Below are positions 1-5,546 of a DNA stretch of 8,185 nucleotides, in pieces. The stretch lies in NCBI GenBank assembly GCA_030592625.1, contig JAUVIY010000100.1, forward strand, positions 1 to 8,185, written 5' to 3'. This DNA is from Spirochaeta sp. (lineage in GTDB: Bacteria; Spirochaetota; Spirochaetia; DSM-2461). The notes beneath the pieces are model-generated. The model saw nothing but the letters and a program-made list of their open reading frames with translations. It had not been told where the DNA came from and searched no databases. A program made the translations under genes and the position numbers. The stretch's first letter is position 1; every line of letters starts with the position of its first letter.

Positions 1-1
1 A

Positions 2-1651
2 CTAACTCTTCACCTTCTCCCGTTCATGATAGTGGGTATGCAGCAGCTCATGAGACATCTGCCCCAAAGGCTCCCCAAGAAACTCGGCGTAAAGCTGTTC
101 TACTGCCGGATTTTCATGAGACTTCCGGAGTTCCTTCCCCTCGTCTTCAGCGAAAATCGCACCGATTCGGGCCTTGCGAACTTCATCGGTGGTGTAGCGG
201 GGTTGACCACCGCCGCCGATGCAGCCGCCGGGGCATGTCATGATTTCCACGAAATGGAGGGTTTCCTCTCCGGATTTTATCTTCTTAAGCAGTGCGCCGG
301 CGTTGGCCAGTCCGTGGGCTACCGCCAGGCGGGCAGTGACGCCTTCCAGGAAGTCCCATTCGGGTTTGCAGCCGGTGAGGGTGACTTCGGCAATCTTCAC
401 CCCCTCCAGGGTGGTGAGGGGTTTAACATGGAGATTTTCCATCGGGAGGGGAGTGCCGGTGACGATTTCCCACACCGTACGCAGGGCCGCTTCCATGACA
501 CCACCGGTGTTGGCGAAGATGTCCGCGGCACCGGAGGCGATGCCCAGGGGGGCGTCCATCTTTCCATCCTCAAGTTCCATCAGATTGAGGCCGGCCCGCT
601 TGATAAGGGAGGCCAGCTCCCGGGTGGTGAGGACGTAGTCCACGTCCTGGCAGCCGCTGGAGTTCATTTCCTCCCGGGCCGCTTCGAACTTCTTGGCTGT
701 GCAGGGCATGATGGACACGACGGTCATATCTTTGGCGTCTACTCCGGCTTTACCGGCGTAGTAGGTTTTGGCCAGAGCGCCGAACATCTGCTGAGGACTC
801 TTGCATGTCGAGAGGTTATCCAGAATATCGGGCCAGTAATATTCGGCATACTGAATCCACCCTGGAGAACAGCTGGTGAACATGGGCAGGGCGGCCTCGC
901 CACCGTCCTTCAGAACGGTTTTCAGCCGGGTCAGGAGCTCGGTACCCTCCTCGATGATGGTGAGATCGGCGGTGAAATCGGTGTCGAATACGGCGTCGAA
1001 TCCGAGTCGACGCAGGGCCGTGACCATCTTGCCGGTTACCAGGGTGCCCGGAGGCCGGCCGAACTCTTCGCCCAGGGCGGCGCGGATCGCCGGTGCGGTC
1101 TGGACGACGACATGCCGATTCGGATCGTCCAGAGCGGCTTCCACCAGTGCGACATGGGAGTGTTCAGTGATGGCACCCACGGGGCATACGGCAACGCAGC
1201 GCCTGCACTTGATGCACTTCGCCGAGTCTCGAACCAGTGCCGCAGTGCTATTGTCGATGTCTCCTCCGGCGGTTTCGCCGGGATACCGGATTTCCCTGAT
1301 TCCCATGTTCCGGGCCAGCTCCTGCAGCTCGCAGTCGCCGCCCCGTTCACAGGTGGTACATTCACCTTCGTGTTCCGAAAGCATCAGCTCCACGACGGTG
1401 CGCCTGGCATTCCGGGCCCGTTTGGAATTGGTGAGGATTTCCATGCCTTCCCGTACCGGCATGGAGCATGCGGCGGCCAGAGTCGGTGCACCGATTATTT
1501 CGACGGTGCAGACCCGGCAGGCTCCCAGGGGGTCCCGACCTTCCAGCCGGCACATCGTGGGAATTGTAATACCGGCGCTTGCTGCGGCGGTGAGAATCGT
1601 ATCGTTGTTGGATGCTTCGACGGCGATTCCGTCTATGGTGATTTTAGGCAT
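2..1651 (-). CDS. hydA: [FeFe]-hydrogenase catalytic subunit, HydA-like (NAD(P)-linked group A)
   Basis: This 549-residue protein catalyses reversible 2H+ + 2e- = H2 at an H-cluster and is the catalytic subunit of the soluble complex encoded with hydB and hydC. Visible in order: an N-terminal [2Fe-2S] ferredoxin domain (C34, C45, C48, C62); a His-Cys3 [4Fe-4S] site (H94, C98, C101, C107); one CxxCxxCxxxCP [4Fe-4S] motif (C146, C149, C152, C156); the H-domain motifs TSCSPGW (259-265), MPCTAKKFE (315-323) and EIMTCPGGC (469-477); and a C-terminal small-subunit-like tail ending near LLHTHY. By alignment from memory to the Clostridium enzyme CpI, the proton-path residues C261, E235, E238, R242 and S281 are kept. 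Oddities: only one of the usual two [4Fe-4S] motifs is present, and the second Cys of TSCCPGW is Ser262. The ATG at 1651 has an AAGGAGG site 6 nt upstream. The start overlaps the end of hydB by 8 nt. Assignment to the family is secure; activity is inferred. Confidence 0.95.
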   Translation of the reverse strand: MPKITIDGIAVEASNNDTILTAAASAGITIPTMCRLEGRDPLGACRVCTVEIIGAPTLAAACSMPVREGMEILTNSKRARNARRTVVELMLSEHEGECTTCERGGDCELQELARNMGIREIRYPGETAGGDIDNSTAALVRDSAKCIKCRRCVAVCPVGAITEHSHVALVEAALDDPNRHVVVQTAPAIRAALGEEFGRPPGTLVTGKMVTALRRLGFDAVFDTDFTADLTIIEEGTELLTRLKTVLKDGGEAALPMFTSCSPGWIQYAEYYWPDILDNLSTCKSPQQMFGALAKTYYAGKAGVDAKDMTVVSIMPCTAKKFEAAREEMNSSGCQDVDYVLTTRELASLIKRAGLNLMELEDGKMDAPLGIASGAADIFANTGGVMEAALRTVWEIVTGTPLPMENLHVKPLTTLEGVKIAEVTLTGCKPEWDFLEGVTARLAVAHGLANAGALLKKIKSGEETLHFVEIMTCPGGCIGGGGQPRYTTDEVRKARIGAIFAEDEGKELRKSHENPAVEQLYAEFLGEPLGQMSHELLHTHYHEREKVKS

Positions 1652-4600
1652 GGGATTCCTCCTTCATTCGGACCTTTTTGCCGTAGTCGCAGCGCAGGCA
1701 TCGATATGCCTGTCTGTGGGCCACCGATTCGGTCCAGGGCTGTTCCACTTCATCGAAATTGTGTCGTCGCCGGTCGTGGGGCAGAACCCGCATCTTCTCC
1801 CGGGGATAGGGTGTCGGATCGGCGTCAGGATCGTAATGGGTATCGTTTTCCTGCTCCCATCGCCAGAAGGCACGGTCTTCTTCACCGCTGAGCATCGTGT
1901 CGATGCCTACGGCAGCCCGTTCTCCCGCTCCGATGGCCATCACCACTGACGATGGGCCTTCCACCGCATCACCGCCGGCGAATACGTCGGATATATTCGT
2001 AGCTCCGGTTACCGGATCGGCCTGAATGAAACCCCGTGAGTTCAGGGCAGGCACGCTGTTTCCGAATATTCCAACGGCATCCAGCCTCTGACCGATAGCC
2101 AGGATAATCTGGTCGGCGGGCAAATCAATCGATTTGTCCCGGTCGTCCGCCATCGGCGCTCTCCGGCCCGAGCGATCGAATTCTCCCAGGTGCATGGGGA
2201 GACAGACCAGTTTTTTCGCCTTCCCGTCGCTGCCTGTGATGATTTTCACAGGTTGAAGGAGGGAACGGAGGACAACCCCTTCCTGCAGGGCCTCGTCCAC
2301 TTCTTCGAGGTAAGCCGGCATCTCGTCCCGTCCCCGTCTGTAAACCACGGTAACCGATTCGGCTCCCAGCCTGAGAGCTGTTCTGGCCGCATCCACCGCC
2401 GCGTTTCCACCGCCGATGACGACAACGTTTATTCCGACTTCCACAGAACCCCGCAGATTGTAGGTTCTCAAGAACGGTACGGCCTGGACGACGCCGGGAG
2501 CATCTTCTCCGGGAAGCCCCAGAGGAACTCCGCCGGGAGCTCCAACACCCAGGAACACCGCATCGTTCATCTCACGGAGCTCTGACAGGGTGAAATCCCT
2601 GCCTATGGCCTTTTCGGTAAGTATCTCGGCTCCCATGTTCTCAATCATCCGGATTTCCCTGGCCAGAGTTTCCCTGGGCAGACGATAGGCAGGTATGGTC
2701 TGGACCAGCATGCCCCCGGGTCGGGGTTCGGATTCGTAGACAGTGGGTTTGTATCCCAGACGGGTGAGAAAGTAGGCACATGAGAGACCTGCCGGTCCGG
2801 CACCGACGATGGCAATTTTCTTTACGGCGGCTTCCTTGTCTTCATGGACATCCGGCAGTTGTATCGTGACTTCCTGGTCCACCATGTATCGTTTGATGCT
2901 TCTGACGGCCACCGATTCATCCAGTGACGAGCGGCGGCATTTATCTTCACAGGTATGGAAGCAGACCCGGGCACAAACCGCAGCAAAGGGATTTCTGTCC
3001 CTATGGAGTTTCAAGGCTTCGGCGTATCGGCCTTTACCTATAAGGGATACGAATCCCGGTACATCAACAGCTGCCGGACAAGCGCTCTGGCATGGAGCCC
3101 GGACAAGGCCGGCGCATACACCGGCGGCACAGTGTTTATCCCTGATATGCTCTTCGAATTCATTTCGGAAATGACGAATCGCCGAAAGCACCGGATTGGG
3201 GGCCGTTTGACCCAGGCCGCAGAGAGCTGTGTCCTTGATGCTGTGTCCCAGCTCAATCAGTGCTTCGATGTCACCTTCGACACCCGAACCGGCTCCGATC
3301 CGTTCAACGATTTCCAGCATTCGCTTGGTCCCCACGCGACAGGGAACGCATTTCCCGCAGGATTCCTCCTGAACGAATTCCAGGAAGAACCGTGCCACGT
3401 CCACCATGCAGGAGTCATCATCCATGACGATGAGTCCGCCGGACCCCATGATGGCTCCCCATTCCTTGAGGGACTCATAGTCCATCGGGACGGATAGTCC
3501 GGACTTGGGAACGCAGCCGCCGGAAGGCCCGCCGACCTGGGCGGCCTTGAAGGTTTTACCATCCTTCAAACCGCCGCCGATGTCATATATGAGCTCACCG
3601 AGTTTAGTGCCCACCGGCACCTCGACGAGACCCGAGTCCTCGATAGCTCCCGCAAGAGCGAATACCTTGGTGCCCTTGCTGTTTTCGGTGCCTCTTGAGG
3701 CGAATGCCGAACCGCCTCCTTCAATAACAGGTGCCACATTGGCAAGGGTTTCAACGTTGTTGAGCAGGGTGGGCTTACCCCAGAGACCGCTCACCGCCGG
3801 GAACGGCGGCCTCGGCCGGGGTTCTCCGCGCCTGCCTTCCACAGAAGCGAGAAGAGCTGTTTCCTCGCCGCAGACGAATGCGCCGGAGCCCATTCGGATA
3901 TCCAGATTGAACCCGAAACCTGTTCCGAGGATGTCTTTTCCCAACAGACCGTATTCTGCGGCACTGTCAATGGCCTTGTTCAACCGGGCGACGGCCAGAG
4001 GATATTCGGCCCGGACATACACGTATCCCATTCCGGCACCCACTGCGTAAGCGGCGATGATCATGCCCTCTATGATGGAATGGGGATCGCCTTCCAGGAC
4101 ACTGCGGTCCATAAACGCACCGGGATCTCCTTCGTCGGCATTACATAGAACGTATTTCTCATTTCCATGGGCCTCTTGAGTGAATTTCCACTTTCGCCAT
4201 GTAGGGAAGCCTGCACCTCCTCGTCCACGGAGCCCCGAAGTCTTCATCTCTTCGATGATTCTGTCGGGACCGATTTCCAGAGCCCTGGCCAGGGCGGAAT
4301 ACCCGCCGTGGGCGATGGAATCCAGGATATCCAGGGGGTCTACCTTACCGCAACGACGGAGTACCACCTTTTCCTGCAGGCGGAAGAAGTCCGATTTATC
4401 TTCAGTGGGTGCGGGTTTTCCGTCATGGCGGTTCTTGTGCAGAAGATCCTCAACCGGGTCTCCGCCCAACAGGTGTTCTTTGACGATGCGATCAGCATCC
4501 TTTTCGCAGAGTCCTTCGTAGATAATCCCCTCGGGATCCACCATCATCACCGGTCCTCTGGAACAGGGGCCCAGGCATCCGGTTTCCTTGATGGGGTATG

Positions 4601-4781
4601 TATCGTAAAGGCCGGCTTCCAGCAGGGATTTCTCAAATGCCTTTTTCAGTTCGGGTTCTCCGGAAGCGAGGCACCCCCCCCCTGCGCAGAGCCTGATCGA
4701 TTTATGGCCGTCAATCATGTAATCTTTTTTCAAATCATCTTTGAGTTTTTCGAGACTGCCGGCATCGGAAATTCTGTTCAT
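1644..4781 (-). CDS. hydB: HydB-type NuoF-like flavoprotein fused to a GltD/NfnB-like NAD(P) oxidoreductase
   Basis: This 1045-residue fusion is the diaphorase subunit of the hydrogenase complex. Residues 1-115 are a thioredoxin-like [2Fe-2S] domain (C32, C37, C69, C73). Residues about 133-545 are NuoF-like: the FMN/NADH-binding segment GLRGRGGAGFPTW (183-195), NADEGDPGAF (214-223), GSGAFVCGEE (298-307), an SLBB-like region, and the NuoF [4Fe-4S] ligands C475, C478, C481 and C521. Ordinary HydB then has a 2[4Fe-4S] ferredoxin tail. Here the CxAGVC remnant (C551, C556) leads into a GltD-type module: Cys pairs C564/C568 and C603/C607/C611/C615 for [4Fe-4S] clusters, an FAD GAGPAG motif (660-665), an NAD(P) motif GGGNAAVDAAR (790-800) followed by VYRRGRDEMPA (813-823), and a closing FAD segment GGDAVEGPSS (936-945). 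The tail carries CLRC (1028-1031). The ATG at 4781 has AAGGAG 7 nt upstream and overlaps the hydC stop as ATGA. YRR after the Rossmann motif favours NADPH at the second site, by analogy with GltD and NfnB. Confidence 0.93.
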   Translation of the reverse strand: MNRISDAGSLEKLKDDLKKDYMIDGHKSIRLCAGGGCLASGEPELKKAFEKSLLEAGLYDTYPIKETGCLGPCSRGPVMMVDPEGIIYEGLCEKDADRIVKEHLLGGDPVEDLLHKNRHDGKPAPTEDKSDFFRLQEKVVLRRCGKVDPLDILDSIAHGGYSALARALEIGPDRIIEEMKTSGLRGRGGAGFPTWRKWKFTQEAHGNEKYVLCNADEGDPGAFMDRSVLEGDPHSIIEGMIIAAYAVGAGMGYVYVRAEYPLAVARLNKAIDSAAEYGLLGKDILGTGFGFNLDIRMGSGAFVCGEETALLASVEGRRGEPRPRPPFPAVSGLWGKPTLLNNVETLANVAPVIEGGGSAFASRGTENSKGTKVFALAGAIEDSGLVEVPVGTKLGELIYDIGGGLKDGKTFKAAQVGGPSGGCVPKSGLSVPMDYESLKEWGAIMGSGGLIVMDDDSCMVDVARFFLEFVQEESCGKCVPCRVGTKRMLEIVERIGAGSGVEGDIEALIELGHSIKDTALCGLGQTAPNPVLSAIRHFRNEFEEHIRDKHCAAGVCAGLVRAPCQSACPAAVDVPGFVSLIGKGRYAEALKLHRDRNPFAAVCARVCFHTCEDKCRRSSLDESVAVRSIKRYMVDQEVTIQLPDVHEDKEAAVKKIAIVGAGPAGLSCAYFLTRLGYKPTVYESEPRPGGMLVQTIPAYRLPRETLAREIRMIENMGAEILTEKAIGRDFTLSELREMNDAVFLGVGAPGGVPLGLPGEDAPGVVQAVPFLRTYNLRGSVEVGINVVVIGGGNAAVDAARTALRLGAESVTVVYRRGRDEMPAYLEEVDEALQEGVVLRSLLQPVKIITGSDGKAKKLVCLPMHLGEFDRSGRRAPMADDRDKSIDLPADQIILAIGQRLDAVGIFGNSVPALNSRGFIQADPVTGATNISDVFAGGDAVEGPSSVVMAIGAGERAAVGIDTMLSGEEDRAFWRWEQENDTHYDPDADPTPYPREKMRVLPHDRRRHNFDEVEQPWTESVAHRQAYRCLRCDYGKKVRMKEESHA
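1658..1664 (-). promoter_or_regulatory. hydA ribosome binding site inside the end of hydB
   Basis: AAGGAGG on the minus strand lies 6 nt before the hydA ATG and within the last codons of hydB (the Met-Lys-Glu-Glu stretch near its C-terminus). The strong site with the 8-nt gene overlap fits translational coupling and stoichiometric synthesis of the two subunits. Confidence 0.85.
4674..4682. repeat. Nine-base G/C homopolymer inside hydB
   Basis: Nine C in a row on the plus strand read as GGG GGG GGG on the coding strand. They encode Gly34-Gly35-Gly36, the loop between the [2Fe-2S] ligands C32 and C37 of the thioredoxin-like domain. Relatives, as I recall them, usually have a Gly-Thr-Gly loop here, which would interrupt the run. 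A tract this long is prone to replication slippage and to sequencing error, and a one-base change would truncate HydB after about 35 residues. Confidence 0.9.
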
Positions 4782-5296
4782 GACACAGCTCCTTCAGAAT
4801 CCTCGGCATAAGGGGTAAGAAGTTCTTTCACTTTGGCGGATTTCACCCGCTGATGAGTATCGTCATCGATCATCACCACAGGTGCCAGGCCGCATGCTCC
4901 GAAACATCGTCCCACTTCCAATGAGAAGGTCTGGTCTTCGGTCGTTTCACCAACTTCGATCCCCAATGCGTTCTTCATGGCGGAAAGCACCTCCTGCCCG
5001 CCTCTGACATAGCAGGCCGTTCCCATGCAGACACGAACGACATGTTTGCCCCGGGGAACCGTCGAAAACCAGGAGTAGAAAGAAACCACGCCGGTCACAT
5101 GGCTGAGAGGCAGATTCAGACGCTCGGAAATGTGAATCAGAATTTCTTTCGGAAGATATCCGAGCAGGTTCTGGGCCGATTGGAGCACCGGTATGAGAGC
5201 ACCATCCCTGCCGGACCAGTCGTTAATGATACCGTCCAGAATCTCGATGGTCTGCTCGATACTCAATTCCTCATGGGTTTCCGTTTTAACGCTCAT
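4778..5296 (-). CDS. hydC: HydC, NuoE-like [2Fe-2S] thioredoxin-fold subunit
   Basis: This is the 172-residue small subunit of the hydrogenase complex. It has an N-terminal helical domain (to about residue 70, ending in the family-typical VTGVVSFYSWF) and a thioredoxin-like domain with the four [2Fe-2S] ligands C90, C95, C131 and C135 in the CMGTAC and CFGAC motifs. In NuoEF and HydBC pairs this subunit docks on the flavoprotein and takes part in electron transfer with FMN. It is the first gene of the operon and overlaps hydB by 4 nt, so the two are probably translationally coupled. The start at 5296 is preferred over an in-frame ATG 14 codons upstream (5338). The 5296 ATG has a clear GGGAGGA site just before it, whereas the upstream ATG has none. 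Length is normal for the family. Confidence 0.95.
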   Translation of the reverse strand: MSVKTETHEELSIEQTIEILDGIINDWSGRDGALIPVLQSAQNLLGYLPKEILIHISERLNLPLSHVTGVVSFYSWFSTVPRGKHVVRVCMGTACYVRGGQEVLSAMKNALGIEVGETTEDQTFSLEVGRCFGACGLAPVVMIDDDTHQRVKSAKVKELLTPYAEDSEGAVS

Positions 5297-5300
5297 GGAT

Positions 5301-5305
5301 CCTCC
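5301..5305 (-). promoter_or_regulatory. Ribosome binding site that sets the hydC start
   Basis: On the minus strand the sequence reads GGAGG, then four bases (ATCC), then ATG at 5296. No comparable purine stretch precedes the alternative in-frame ATG at 5338. This site therefore decides in favour of the shorter, 172-residue HydC. Confidence 0.8.
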
Positions 5306-5371
5306 CTGGACGGACTTCTCCCGGCACTCCGTGAACATGAGGAGTGCGGCGATTGGTGGAACCGTCGCTGA

Positions 5372-5389
5372 TTGTTAATGGGTCTACAC
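5372..5389. promoter_or_regulatory. Imperfect Rex-like site (one complete half-site)
   Basis: TTGTTAA-TGGG-TCTACAC compares with the Rex-type operator TTGTTAA-N4-TTAACAA: the left arm matches seven of seven bases, the right arm four of seven. A second TTGTTAA half-site lies at 5416-5422 without a partner. Rex senses the NADH/NAD+ ratio and controls hydrogenase and fermentation genes in several anaerobes, so the placement upstream of hydC makes sense. The match is weak. Confidence 0.25.
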
Positions 5390-5425
5390 TACGCTTTTTC
5401 AGTTGCAATCGTCCATTGTTAATCG

Positions 5426-5441
5426 ATTGGTTTTTATCAAT
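5426..5441. promoter_or_regulatory. Inverted repeat resembling a CRP/FNR-family site
   Basis: The plus strand reads ATTGGT-TTTT-ATCAAT, with five of six arm positions symmetrical. Its 14-base core, TTGGT-N4-ATCAA (5427-5440), differs at one position from the FNR consensus TTGAT-N4-ATCAA. Anaerobic regulators of the CRP/FNR superfamily are plausible controllers of a hydrogenase operon. No regulator of that family is in the window, so the identity is inference only. Confidence 0.35.
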
Positions 5442-5442
5442 T

Positions 5443-5460
5443 TAATGATATTTTTCATTA
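5443..5460. promoter_or_regulatory. Perfect 6-6-6 inverted repeat (TAATGA/TCATTA)
   Basis: TAATGA (5443-5448), a six-base spacer, and TCATTA (5455-5460) form a perfect inverted repeat. It overlaps the candidate -10 element of the hydCBA promoter and begins two bases beyond the FNR-like repeat. It could be an operator. The arms are AT-rich and short, so chance symmetry is possible. Confidence 0.35.
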
Positions 5461-5472
5461 TTACAGTGGTAA
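5445..5472 (-). promoter_or_regulatory. Candidate promoter for hydCBA
   Basis: On the minus strand, a -35-like TTACCA (5472-5467, four of six consensus bases) is followed after 16 nt by a -10-like TATCAT (5450-5445, five of six). Transcription would start near 5438, leaving a leader of about 140 nt. It overlaps the inverted repeat at 5443-5460, which is where a repressor would be expected to bind. In AT-rich DNA such matches arise by chance, so confidence is low. Confidence 0.3.
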
Positions 5473-5480
5473 TGTGGCTA

Positions 5481-5492
5481 AACCAAATGGTT
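5481..5492. promoter_or_regulatory. Inverted repeat AACCA-AA-TGGTT, possible GntR operator
   Basis: Five-base arms AACCA and TGGTT surround two bases. The site overlaps the best -35 candidate for the GntR-family gene (5488-5493), so it is well placed for autorepression. It does not show the GT...AC pattern common to many GntR operators, which counts against a firm assignment. Confidence 0.35.
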
Positions 5493-5516
5493 AATAAATG
5501 AGAAAATCACTATTAA
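5488..5516 (+). promoter_or_regulatory. Candidate promoter for the GntR-family gene and deoC
   Basis: TGGTTA (5488-5493) and TATTAA (5511-5516), 17 nt apart, are weak -35 and -10 candidates. An alternative -10, TAGAAT (5534-5539), lies so close to the GTG start that it would give an almost leaderless message. Neither is strong, which would fit low-level expression of a regulator. Confidence 0.25.
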
Positions 5517-5546
5517 ACAAAACTTAAATGATTTAGAATACAAAAA

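Larger units (their letters stand above)
5297..5546. promoter_or_regulatory. Divergent AT-rich regulatory region between hydC and the GntR regulator
   Basis: These 250 bases separate divergent genes and carry no convincing coding sequence. The part next to hydC (5297-5360) has gene-like composition and would be the untranslated leader. From about 5370 to 5546 the sequence becomes strongly AT-rich. This stretch holds three inverted repeats (5426-5441, 5443-5460, 5481-5492), two copies of ATTGTTAAT (5371-5379 and 5415-5423), and candidate promoters in both directions. Both the hydrogenase operon and the gntR-deoC operon must start transcription here or read through from neighbours. Confidence 0.75.

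Noticed and set aside
26..1949. Long plus-strand open frames opposite hydA (including one of over 600 codons)
   Set aside because: They lie antisense to a gene with unmistakable hydrogenase motifs. Their translations are low in recognisable domains and look like the mirror of GC-rich coding sequence.
2955..4811. Plus-strand open frames opposite hydB
   Set aside because: These are shadows of the NuoF-like coding region, with no domain motif, ribosome site or promoter of their own.
5297..5338. Upstream in-frame ATG extending HydC by 14 residues
   Set aside because: There is no ribosome binding site before the ATG at 5338, while the ATG at 5296 has a strong one. The extra residues do not resemble the family.
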